This document shows, piece by piece, positions 6,162-13,528 of a stretch of 14,047 nucleotides of DNA. The notes beneath the pieces are model-generated. The model had not been told where the DNA came from. It saw only the letters and a program-made list of their open reading frames with translations, and searched no databases. The position numbers and the translations under genes were made by a program. The stretch is from JANWHF01 sp036276235 (GTDB lineage: Bacteria; Planctomycetota; Phycisphaerae; Tepidisphaerales; Tepidisphaeraceae): the NCBI GenBank assembly GCA_036276235.1, contig DATBDZ010000326.1, forward strand, positions 1 to 14,047, in the 5' to 3' direction. The first letter of the stretch is position 1. Each line of letters opens with the position of its first letter.

Positions 6162-6287
6162 CCCTCTCCCCTGTACTCAGGGGAGAGGGCAGGGTGAGGG
6201 GACGGCGTGTCGCGATATGGCGCCTTTCGCAAGTCGAAACGTTCGTCCCCTCACCGCAACCCTCTCCCCTGAGTACAGGGGAGAGGG
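6162..6287. repeat. Inverted pair of 28-nt palindromes (MITE- or REP-like)
   Basis: CCCTCTCCCCTG-TACT-CAGGGGAGAGGG at 6162-6189 is itself a 12-bp-stem hairpin. It recurs at 6260-6287 with loop AGTA. Each copy carries a CAGGGTGAGGGGA-type extension (6190-6202) or its near complement (6246-6259), so the two form inverted arms of about 41 nt around a 43-nt centre. I recall the sequence as a common dispersed repeat. It occupies most of the divergent intergenic region 6041-6349, in which I see no gene. Promoters for both flanking genes should lie here, but none is recognisable. Confidence 0.75.
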
Positions 6288-6349
6288 AGAATGCGCGACT
6301 CCGCTCTTTCGGACGTGTCTGAAATTCAAAGAGTTTTCATCGGAGAAAT

Positions 6350-8260
6350 ATGAATCGAGTCCCTGCAATTTTCGCATCTCTAATCGCCTGGGCATGCACC
6401 GGCTGTCTTGCCGGTCCAGCAAGCCGACCGGCGGTATTGGAGATTGACGCCAGCGAAGCGCCTCGGCGGATTTTTCATTCGCATCTGGTGCTCCCCGTCG
6501 CACCTGGGCCGCTGATGCTTTACTTTCCAAAGTGGCTTCCCGGCACTCACGCGCCCAGCGGCGCGATTAACAGCGTCGTGGATCTGCATCTGAGCGCAAG
6601 CGGACAACCCGTTGAGTGGAAGCGCGATCCTGTCGAAATGTTTACGTTTCACTGCGCGGTGCCGCCGGGCGTCGATTCGCTGGATGTGCGGATGGATTTC
6701 ATTTCGCCGGTGATTGAGGCGGGCGGGTTTACCGGCAAGCTCACGACCGCCGGCACGGCGAATTGTGCGATCGTTAACTGGGAATCGATGCTCTTTTATC
6801 CCAGCGGCGCCAAGCCGGAGGAACTGCTTTATACGGCGCGGGTTCGCCTGCCTTCGGGTTGGAAATTCGGGACTGCGCTGCCGATCGACCAGCAATCGGA
6901 GGGCGTTGTCAGTTTTAAGCCGGCGCCGCTGGTCACGCTGATCGATTCGCCGCTGATCGCCGGGCAATATTTCCGCAAATTCGATCTGGGCGAGAGCCAG
7001 GGGGTTTCGCATGAAATTGATACGATTGCGGAAAGTGCGGCTGCCCTGGAGATGAAGCCGCAAACGTACACGGCTTACAAGAGCCTCATTCTCGAGGCGC
7101 ATGCGTTATTCGCATCGCATCATTATCGCGACTATCACTTTCTCCTGACGCTCAGCGATCCGCTCCGTGCCGGTGGGTGGGAGCATCATGAATCCAGTGA
7201 TAATCGCGCGGGCGAGCGAATGCTGATCGATGAAACTGATCGGCAGGGGTCGGCGGCGCTGCTGCCACATGAATTCACCCATTCATGGAACGGCAAGTAT
7301 CGCCGGCCGCAAGGCCTGGCGACGCCCGATTACCAAGCGCCGATGCGCGGGGGAATGCTTTGGGTCTACGAGGGCCTCACGCAATACCTCGGCAATGTGC
7401 TGGCAGCGCGCAGCGGGCTGTCGAATTACGACCAGACACGCGATCTGCTGGCGTCGATCTCGGCGCGGCTCGACAATACCCCCGGCCGAGCGTGGCGTCC
7501 GCTGGAAGACACGGCGGCCGCCGCACAGCTCACTTACGACTCCTCGCGCGACTGGTCGTCGATCCGGCGCGGCGTCGATTTCTACAATGAAGGCGCGCTG
7601 ATCTGGCTCGAAGCCGACACGATCATTCGCCAACAGACCGGCGGCCAGCGCACGCTCGACGATTTCTGCCGCAGTTTTTTCGGCGGCGGGAGCGGGATGC
7701 CGGAGGTCAAGCCCTATGGGATTGATGAGCTGGTTTCTTCGCTGGATTCGGTCTGTCATTACGATTGGCGGAAATTCTTTGAGGAGCGCATTGACAAACC
7801 GACGGAGCATGCGCCGCTGGGCGGCATTGAGAACGGCGGTTGGAAGCTGGTGTACCGCGATGAGCCAAACGCCTCGCAAAAGGGCGCAGAATCGCGCGGG
7901 CGATTTCTCGATCTGACTTATTCGCTGGGCCTTGGCGCCAGTGAAGATGGCCGCATCAGCGATGTGCTCCCCGGCAGCGCCGCCGACAAGGCGGGGCTTG
8001 CGCCAGGCATGAAGATCGTCGCGGTCAACGGCCGCAAGTATTCCGAGCGACTGCTTCGCGAAGCCATCAAAACGTCGCTGCAATCGCACGAGCCGATCGA
8101 GTTGATCGCGGAGAACGAGCAGTTCATGAAGGTCTATCGCGCCGACTACCACGGCGGCGCGCGCTATCCTCATCTGGAGCGTGTCGATTCCAAGCCGGAT
8201 CTTTTGGCTGACATCTTCAAGGCGCATGTGCCGCACCCGGCGACACAGGAGGCGAAATGA
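6350..8260 (+). CDS. Secreted M61-family metallopeptidase with PDZ domain (glycyl-aminopeptidase-like)
   Basis: 636 residues, starting at an ATG preceded by GGAGA (6342-6346). The N-terminus MNRVPAIFASLIAWACTGC has a signal peptide with a weak lipobox-like end (Cys19), so it acts outside the cytoplasm and may be lipid-anchored. The N-terminal beta domain (to about 220, with KWLPGTHAPSG near its start) is typical of M61. The zinc site is H307-E-F-T-H311, with E341 in VYEGLTQYLG as third ligand. A PDZ domain lies at about 526-610 (GRISDVLPGSAADKAGL). The family cleaves small N-terminal residues such as Gly or Ala, but substrates here are unknown. The stop overlaps the start of the next gene (ATGA at 8257-8260), so the two are translationally coupled. 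Length and motif order are complete. Confidence 0.92.
   Translation: MNRVPAIFASLIAWACTGCLAGPASRPAVLEIDASEAPRRIFHSHLVLPVAPGPLMLYFPKWLPGTHAPSGAINSVVDLHLSASGQPVEWKRDPVEMFTFHCAVPPGVDSLDVRMDFISPVIEAGGFTGKLTTAGTANCAIVNWESMLFYPSGAKPEELLYTARVRLPSGWKFGTALPIDQQSEGVVSFKPAPLVTLIDSPLIAGQYFRKFDLGESQGVSHEIDTIAESAAALEMKPQTYTAYKSLILEAHALFASHHYRDYHFLLTLSDPLRAGGWEHHESSDNRAGERMLIDETDRQGSAALLPHEFTHSWNGKYRRPQGLATPDYQAPMRGGMLWVYEGLTQYLGNVLAARSGLSNYDQTRDLLASISARLDNTPGRAWRPLEDTAAAAQLTYDSSRDWSSIRRGVDFYNEGALIWLEADTIIRQQTGGQRTLDDFCRSFFGGGSGMPEVKPYGIDELVSSLDSVCHYDWRKFFEERIDKPTEHAPLGGIENGGWKLVYRDEPNASQKGAESRGRFLDLTYSLGLGASEDGRISDVLPGSAADKAGLAPGMKIVAVNGRKYSERLLREAIKTSLQSHEPIELIAENEQFMKVYRADYHGGARYPHLERVDSKPDLLADIFKAHVPHPATQEAK
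8247..8252 (+). promoter_or_regulatory. Ribosome-binding site AGGAGG for the gene at 8257
   Basis: A perfect AGGAGG ends 4 nt before the ATG at 8257. It supports that start over the in-frame ATG at 8281, even though it lies inside the upstream coding region. Confidence 0.75.
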
Positions 8261-9105
8261 TTTTGAGATTGAAGCATCTCATGCGAAACGGATTCATTGC
8301 GTTATTTGCCGTCCTGGTTCTGTCAGCGGCTGCGCCGGCCAATGATCTGGGCCTGAAGCTGTCGTGGAAGGACGAGTACCTCACCATCTCCGGCGATCAA
8401 TTGCCCGGCGGGCAGATGCTCATTCATTACATTGAGGCATATTGCCGGCCTGGATCAACCAATCGCAAGTGGGATCAGACAACGATCGGCCACAAGACGC
8501 GTTTGATTTCTGCCGACGCCGACGGGAAGCGGCTGGTTCTGGAATCAGCACTAAACGATGGCGTCATCGTGCGGCACGAGATTCGCGCATTGGCCGACGA
8601 GATCGATTTTCAACTGATCGCCAGCAATCCAACTGCCAAGGCATCCGAAGCACAGTGGGCGCAGCCTTGCGTGCGGGTCGATCGATTCACGGGGCGGAAT
8701 CAGAATACGTATCTCGAGAAGTCTTTCATTTTTCTGGACGGCAAACTGACGCGCATGCCGACGCCGCATTGGGCGATGACGGCCGTCTACACGCCGGGGC
8801 AGGTGTGGTGTCCGAAGACCGTCGATCGCAATGATGTCAACCCGCGGCCGCTCAGCCCTGAGGTTCCGAGCAACGGTCTGATTGGCTGCTACAGCGCCGA
8901 TGAAAAAATGCTGATGGCGATCGCGTTTGAGCCTTATCAGGAATTGTTTCAGGGCGTGGCGGCATGCCTGCATTCAGATTTCCGCATCGGCGGACTGCAG
9001 CCGGGCGAGAGCAAAAAGATTCGCGGGAAGATTTATTTCCTGCCGGCGGATGTTGCCGCGCTGATTAATCGGTACCAGAAGGATTTTCCGGAGCAGGTGA
9101 GATAA
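8257..9105 (+). CDS. Unrecognised secreted protein coupled to the M61 peptidase
   Basis: 282 residues. The N-terminal basic stretch and hydrophobic core (GFIALFAVLVLSAAAPA) form a clear signal peptide, probably cut after Ala28. The mature part looks all-beta. It has aromatic strands, five cysteines (first at 63 in IEAYCRPGSTNRKWD) that could form disulfides in the periplasm, and the opening 'LSWKDEYLTISGDQLPGG'. The C-terminal 'LQPGESKKIRGKIYFLPAD' resembles the closing strand of galactose-mutarotase-like or other beta-sandwich domains, but no catalytic signature is apparent. I have a vague memory of similar planctomycete hypothetical proteins, not verified. The ATGA overlap with the peptidase gene suggests both products are needed together, for example as partner, substrate or inhibitor; this is inference only. 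Confidence 0.85.
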   Translation: MILRLKHLMRNGFIALFAVLVLSAAAPANDLGLKLSWKDEYLTISGDQLPGGQMLIHYIEAYCRPGSTNRKWDQTTIGHKTRLISADADGKRLVLESALNDGVIVRHEIRALADEIDFQLIASNPTAKASEAQWAQPCVRVDRFTGRNQNTYLEKSFIFLDGKLTRMPTPHWAMTAVYTPGQVWCPKTVDRNDVNPRPLSPEVPSNGLIGCYSADEKMLMAIAFEPYQELFQGVAACLHSDFRIGGLQPGESKKIRGKIYFLPADVAALINRYQKDFPEQVR

Positions 9106-9107
9106 GA

Positions 9108-9132
9108 GCCTTGATAAAGGGATGTTCAAGGC
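9108..9132 (+). terminator. Possible intrinsic terminator after the M61/partner operon
   Basis: GCCTTGA (9108-9114) pairs with TCAAGGC (9126-9132) around an 11-nt loop, three bases after the stop at 9105. The following T-rich stretch is short (TTTCGGTTTT at 9141-9150) and begins 9 nt past the stem, so termination strength is doubtful. The gap to 9308 shows no other gene. Confidence 0.4.
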
Positions 9133-9296
9133 GCGCTTGATTTCGGTTTTGCCCGCTCGGCCAGAAGGTCTATACGACCAAAGTCCAATGGGCGCTGCCA
9201 CTCGGCGTGGATAGATTTCTGCTGGTTCGTCCTCGTTACCAGCGTCCGGTTTGCATTGGCGTCGAGAAGTCGCAACGTGTCGCGCGGGGAGAAGAC

Positions 9297-9302
9297 AGGA
9301 GA
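9297..9302 (+). promoter_or_regulatory. Ribosome-binding site that fixes the histidine kinase start
   Basis: AGGAGA sits 6 nt before the ATG at 9309. The in-frame GTG at 9207 has no such site, so the longer reading is rejected. Confidence 0.7.
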
Positions 9303-9308
9303 CAGCAG

Positions 9309-10379
9309 ATGTCTCGCGTCTCGATAGCGACCTTGCGTTTGGTGTCGTTTGACCCCAATCGTTCGGAACTCGCGTTTGCAAAATCTTTGTGCAAGGTTCT
9401 GGCCGTGGCGGCCGGATGCTACGTTGCGCAGAGAATCGCCATTGCAATCTCTGCTTCTGCACTGCAATTCACGGTCGGCTGGCTGCCGAGTGCAATCCTC
9501 GTCGGCGTGCTCCTTTATGCGCCAAGGAACACATGGTGGCTGAACATCGCGGCGGCAGGCGCGGGCATCACGCTGGCCCTCGCCGGCGAATCCTCTTTTG
9601 CAACATTGTTGACGCAGGCAGCCATCGGAATCGGGTGCTGCGCTACTTTGGCGTATCTGCTGTGCCGATTTTCCCCGGCGGCGATCCAACTCAATCAAAT
9701 CACCAAGGAAAGCAATTCGCGCATTGAAGATCTGGCGGCGAAGCTGCTCGCTGCTCAGGAGGCGGAGCGCGCACGTATCGCCCGCGAGCTGCACGATGGC
9801 GTCAGCCAACAGGTGGCGGCTCTGTCGATCAGCCTCAGCAACTTGAAGCGAAAAGTTTCCGCTTCGGATGCAGAGCTGCTGAAGGATTTGAGCGGCCTGC
9901 AACAACACGCGATGCAGCTTGCCGAAGATTTGCGCAATCTTTCCCACGATTTACATCCCGCCGTTCTGCGGCACTCAGGGTTGGTCCCGGCGCTGAAGCA
10001 ATGTTGTGATGACTTGCGGCGCGATAGCGGCCTTGATGTTGAGTTTCTGCCGGAGTGCCCGTTTCCTGTTTCTTCGAAGGCGTCCGTCGAAACATCTCAT
10101 TGTCTTTATCGCGTCGCCCAGGAGGCGCTGCGAAACATCTCCCGCCATGCGTGCGCGCAGCGCGTTCATGTCTCCCTTGGGAATGACCGCAAATACATGA
10201 GGCTGTGCATTCGAGATGACGGCCGCGGGTTTGACGTTCAGGCGACGCGCTCGTCGAGCGGGCTGGGACTCATCAGCATTGACGAACGCGTGCGGCTCGC
10301 GCGCGGCACTCTTACCATCGAAAGCGGACCACGAATCGGCACGGAGATTCGCGTTCAAGTTCCACGGAGTTTGCGATGA
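9309..10379 (+). CDS. NarL-class (HisKA_3) sensor histidine kinase with MASE1-like membrane sensor
   Basis: 356 residues from the ATG at 9309. Residues about 24-122 hold three to four hydrophobic segments with FTVGWLPSAILVGVLLYAP, reminiscent of a shortened MASE1 sensor; there is no PAS or periplasmic domain. A short coiled segment (130-150) leads to the HisKA_3 helix EAERARIARELHDGVSQQ, with His162 as the phosphate site. The ATPase domain shows YRVAQEALRN (N box, Asn276), RDDGRGFD (302-309) and SGLGL (317-321). It autophosphorylates and passes phosphate to its partner regulator; the signal is unknown. Its TGA overlaps the regulator ATG (ATGA at 10376-10379), so the two are made together. Family certain. 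Confidence 0.93.
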   Translation: MSRVSIATLRLVSFDPNRSELAFAKSLCKVLAVAAGCYVAQRIAIAISASALQFTVGWLPSAILVGVLLYAPRNTWWLNIAAAGAGITLALAGESSFATLLTQAAIGIGCCATLAYLLCRFSPAAIQLNQITKESNSRIEDLAAKLLAAQEAERARIARELHDGVSQQVAALSISLSNLKRKVSASDAELLKDLSGLQQHAMQLAEDLRNLSHDLHPAVLRHSGLVPALKQCCDDLRRDSGLDVEFLPECPFPVSSKASVETSHCLYRVAQEALRNISRHACAQRVHVSLGNDRKYMRLCIRDDGRGFDVQATRSSSGLGLISIDERVRLARGTLTIESGPRIGTEIRVQVPRSLR

Positions 10380-11011
10380 TCACGCGACCACGAGTTTTAT
10401 TGGCGGACGATCATAAAATTGTCGCGCAGGCGCTGGCCAGCTATTTGCGCGAGGAGTGCAATCTGGTCGGCGTCGTGGAAAACGGCGTGCAACTGCTCGA
10501 CGCCGCCCGCGCGCTTCAGCCTGACGTCATCGTTTCCGACATTTCGATGCCTGTCTTAAGCGGCGTCGAAGCGTTGCGGCAACTGCGCCTCGAAGGGCTC
10601 CCGTGCAAGGTCATCTTTCTGACGATGCACTGCGAGCCCTCGCTGGTGAGCCAGGCATTGCAAGCCGGCGCTGATGGCTACGTCGCCAAGAACGCGGCGG
10701 GCGAGGAGCTGATTACCGCCATCCGCGAAGTCATGCTCGGACGCGCCTACGTGAGTCCGCAAATCGCCGGGGAAGTTGTTGTGTCGATGACGGACCAATC
10801 GAGGCGTCAGGGCAGGACGCTCACGCCGCGGCAATGCGATGTTTTGCGGTTGATCAGCAGTGGGCTGAACGTCAAACAGATCGCCGCCCGGCTTGATCTG
10901 TCGCCGCGGACGGTGGAAACGCATAAATATGAAATGATGCATAACCTGGGCGTGCAAAGCGTGGCAGGGCTGGTTCATTACGCGATCCGTAGCGGATTGG
11001 TTGCCTGTTGA
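10376..11011 (+). CDS. LuxR/NarL-type response regulator
   Basis: 211 residues. The receiver domain (about 6-120) has the acidic pair D11-D12, phosphoacceptor Asp55 in VSDISMP, Thr83 in FLTMH and Lys105 in GYVAKN, a complete active site. The LuxR-type helix-turn-helix (about 148-208) has LTPRQCDVLRLISSGLNVKQIA and the recognition helix SPRTVETHKYEMM. It is the cognate partner of the kinase it overlaps. The likely targets are nearby, because the lipoprotein genes downstream share its strand, but no operator is recognisable. Its stop is followed directly by a relic of another receiver domain. Confidence 0.94.
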   Translation: MITRPRVLLADDHKIVAQALASYLREECNLVGVVENGVQLLDAARALQPDVIVSDISMPVLSGVEALRQLRLEGLPCKVIFLTMHCEPSLVSQALQAGADGYVAKNAAGEELITAIREVMLGRAYVSPQIAGEVVVSMTDQSRRQGRTLTPRQCDVLRLISSGLNVKQIAARLDLSPRTVETHKYEMMHNLGVQSVAGLVHYAIRSGLVAC

Positions 11012-11015
11012 TGTG

Positions 11016-11168
11016 ATGAAGCTGACGGCCAGCGACGATCTGCTGTCGGCAGTGCAAGCCATAAGGCGCGGCGAGCGCTTCGTCTCCGCGATATTCGCTC
11101 GCGGGCAGAACCAACATGAACGCCTGGAACACCCAGGCGGCGCGATGAACTGGAGATCAATATGTTAA
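11016..11168 (+). pseudogene. Relic of a response-regulator receiver domain
   Basis: This 50-codon frame reads MKLTASDDLLSAVQAIRRGE, then RFVSAIFARGQNQHE. It resembles the end of a receiver domain, where the conserved Lys (here MK) is followed by the 'LL.AV.AVRRGERFVS' alpha-5 region. No phosphoacceptor part precedes it, and the frame ends 7 nt into the next gene, overlapping its ATG. It lies in the 150-nt gap after the intact regulator. A leftover from a duplicated or recombined regulator is likely; translation as a small protein cannot be excluded. Confidence 0.45.
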
Positions 11169-13486
11169 GGCTTATTGCGCAAGGTCTAGTTCTGTCGGTT
11201 TTGATGCTCAGCTTCGGCGCTTGCGCGCACGACAAGGCTACTGCGGAAGCAGAGCTCGCGCCGCCGCCCGACAATTGGGCAGACCTGACCTGGCCGCGCA
11301 AGCATGAAATTGGCGGAACGACGCTATTGATCTATCAGCCGCAAGTTGAGAAGTGGGAGGGAAACCAGCTTGAGTCGCAGGCTGCCGTGGCGCTCACGCC
11401 AAATGGAAAAACCGCGCCTGAATATGGCGTCATCTGGATCAAAGCGCGCACAGAGGTGGACAAAGAAAGCCGGATGGTTTCGCTCGAGAATGTCACGATT
11501 ACGAAAGTGTCATTCCCCAGCGATCGGGTGAACGAGTCGCTTTATCGGGAGCAAATCAATCAGGTGGTTCCCGACATCACCAACGACGTGCCGCTGGATC
11601 AACTGGAGACAAGCCTCGCCGTCGCCGCGGCAGATCGGAAGACTGAGGCGGTTGAGGTGAAAAATGATGTGCCGCTCATCATCTTCGATACCAAGCCTTC
11701 CATCCTCATCTTGATCGACGGCGAACCGGCCCTTCGGGCCACCACGCAGGAAAACGCGATGCGCGTGGTGAACACGCGGCAGCTTATTCTGCTGGATACA
11801 AGCAAAAACCAATATTACCTGTCGCTGATGGGCCACTGGGTGACCGGCCCATCGGCACTGGGCCCATGGACGGCGGCACCTGACGCGCCGCCCGGCTTCG
11901 ATGCGCTCAAGGAATCGCTCTCAAAGGCGGGAACGGTTGATCTGCTCATTCCGAATAACCCCAAAGGCGCGCCCGTGGGATTGCCCAAGATTTACATCAG
12001 CGACACGCCGGCAGAATTGATCCAATCGCGCGGCGAACCCGAATATGCGCCGGTCGAAGGAACCAATTTGCTGTACATGAAGAACAGCGAAAGCGCCGTC
12101 TTCATGCAGCTTGGCACCGGGAACTATTACGTGTTGGTATCCGGCCGATGGTTTAGCTCGCCGGCGCTGCACGGCCCCTGGGCGTTTGTGCCGGGAAAAA
12201 TGCTGCCGCCCGATTTTGCGAATATTCCACCGGGCAGCCCCAAGGCAAACGTGCTGCTCTCGGTGCCGGGAACCGCGCAGGCCAGGGAAGCGGTCATCGC
12301 CAATTCAATTCCGCAAACCGCCACGGTGACGATCGCCCAGACGCAGCTCACGGTTTCGTACGATGGCACGCCCGATTTCAAACCTGTCGCCGATGCGAGC
12401 GGCCTTCAGTACGCCATCAACTCGCCGCTCCCGGTGATTTTGGTGGAAGAATCAAAAACGTATTACTGCGTGCAGAACGGAATCTGGTTCCACGCTTCCT
12501 CGCCCCGCGGGACGTGGGTGGTCGCGACGACCGTGCCGACAGTCCTTTACTCGATTCCGATCAGCAGCCCGATTCACTATGTCACCTATGTTCGGATCTA
12601 CGGCTCGACGCCGCAGGTCGTCTACGTCGGCTATACGCCCGGCTACATGGGAACGTGCGTCGCGTACGATGGTGTCGTGGTGTATGGCTCGGGGTACTAC
12701 TACCCGGCGTATGTGGGCACGGTGTGGGTGGGCTATCCCCCTACTTACGGCTATGGCGCGGGATTCGCCTGCGGCGCTGCCACCGGATTTGCCTTTGGAT
12801 TTGCTGCGGGAGCGATCATCGGCGATTGCTGGCCACGCCCCTATTGGGGCCCCTGCATGGGCTATGGGAGTGTTAATATCAACACGCACAGCGTCTACAC
12901 CAACTGGCACGGCGGCGTGACGAGTGTCAACCGCCACTACAGTTACAACGCCTACACCGGGACATCTCTTTCGCAAGGCAGGGGTTCATCGTTCAATCCG
13001 TATACCGGCCGCGCATCGGTGGGCGGTTACTCCAACTACGTCGATCGCTCCACCGGCAACTTCGATCTCAAGCAAGGCGGCGCCACATACAACCCAAACA
13101 CCGGCATGATCAAAGGCAGTGGCACCAGCGCCAGCGGGAATTACCACGACGGCACCGCCGACGTGAATCATGGCAGCTTCAATTACGACACCAAGACCAA
13201 TACTGGAGTCGCGACGAAGGACGGCAACGTTTACGCCAGCCATGACGGCAATGTCTACCGCACCACCGACAGCGGATGGCAGCAACACACAGACAATGGC
13301 TGGCAAACGCCGTCGCATAATGACGACAGCTTCTCGCAGCAGCGGCAGAGCCTGGACGCGCAGCAATCATCGCGCAGCGCGGGAGAACAGCGATTCCAAG
13401 GATTCCGCAGCTCCGGGAGCTTTTTCGGCGGCGGCGGTGGTGGCGGCTTCTTCGGCGGGGGCGGCGGCTTTCGCGGACGACGCTGA
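11162..13486 (+). CDS. Large predicted lipoprotein with three internal repeats and Tyr/Gly-rich tail
   Basis: 774 residues. The start has GGAG (11152-11155) 6 nt upstream. The signal peptide MLRLIAQGLVLSVLMLSFGAC ends in a lipobox-like FGAC (Cys21). Three repeats of about 110 residues follow (centred near 205, 310 and 420). Each goes from a D/RG-E/T-P segment (DGEPALRATT, RGEPEYAPVEG, DGTPDFKPVADA) to a Tyr-Tyr strand and an aromatic end (GHWVTGPSALGPW, GRWFSSPALHGPW, GIWFHASSPRGTW). Residues about 490-600 are rich in Tyr, Gly and Val. After that come low-complexity Asn/Thr/Gly repeats and a glycine tail (GGGGGGGFFGGGGG). I recall similar proteins annotated as 'carbohydrate-binding family V/XII', probably from the aromatic modules; real function unknown. 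It precedes a patatin-like lipoprotein by 42 nt. Confidence 0.88.
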   Translation: MLRLIAQGLVLSVLMLSFGACAHDKATAEAELAPPPDNWADLTWPRKHEIGGTTLLIYQPQVEKWEGNQLESQAAVALTPNGKTAPEYGVIWIKARTEVDKESRMVSLENVTITKVSFPSDRVNESLYREQINQVVPDITNDVPLDQLETSLAVAAADRKTEAVEVKNDVPLIIFDTKPSILILIDGEPALRATTQENAMRVVNTRQLILLDTSKNQYYLSLMGHWVTGPSALGPWTAAPDAPPGFDALKESLSKAGTVDLLIPNNPKGAPVGLPKIYISDTPAELIQSRGEPEYAPVEGTNLLYMKNSESAVFMQLGTGNYYVLVSGRWFSSPALHGPWAFVPGKMLPPDFANIPPGSPKANVLLSVPGTAQAREAVIANSIPQTATVTIAQTQLTVSYDGTPDFKPVADASGLQYAINSPLPVILVEESKTYYCVQNGIWFHASSPRGTWVVATTVPTVLYSIPISSPIHYVTYVRIYGSTPQVVYVGYTPGYMGTCVAYDGVVVYGSGYYYPAYVGTVWVGYPPTYGYGAGFACGAATGFAFGFAAGAIIGDCWPRPYWGPCMGYGSVNINTHSVYTNWHGGVTSVNRHYSYNAYTGTSLSQGRGSSFNPYTGRASVGGYSNYVDRSTGNFDLKQGGATYNPNTGMIKGSGTSASGNYHDGTADVNHGSFNYDTKTNTGVATKDGNVYASHDGNVYRTTDSGWQQHTDNGWQTPSHNDDSFSQQRQSLDAQQSSRSAGEQRFQGFRSSGSFFGGGGGGGFFGGGGGFRGRR

Positions 13487-13528
13487 ACCAATAACAACTT
13501 GATCCACCGCCAAACGCGAGCAATGCAG

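Noticed and set aside
6041..6232. N-terminal extension of the aminotransferase to ATG 6232
   Set aside because: It contains the translated palindrome and precedes the family's usual N-terminus by about 90 residues.
7283..8236. Long antisense ORF (317 codons) opposite the M61 gene
   Set aside because: A codon-bias shadow of a strongly supported peptidase gene; no domain or signal recognised.
9207..9308. GTG start for the histidine kinase at 9207
   Set aside because: No ribosome-binding site and basic non-membrane sequence; ATG 9309 has AGGAGA at ideal spacing.
12452..13366. Antisense Val/Ala/Arg-rich ORFs opposite the large lipoprotein
   Set aside because: Low-complexity shadows of the Tyr/Gly-rich coding region, with no start signals.
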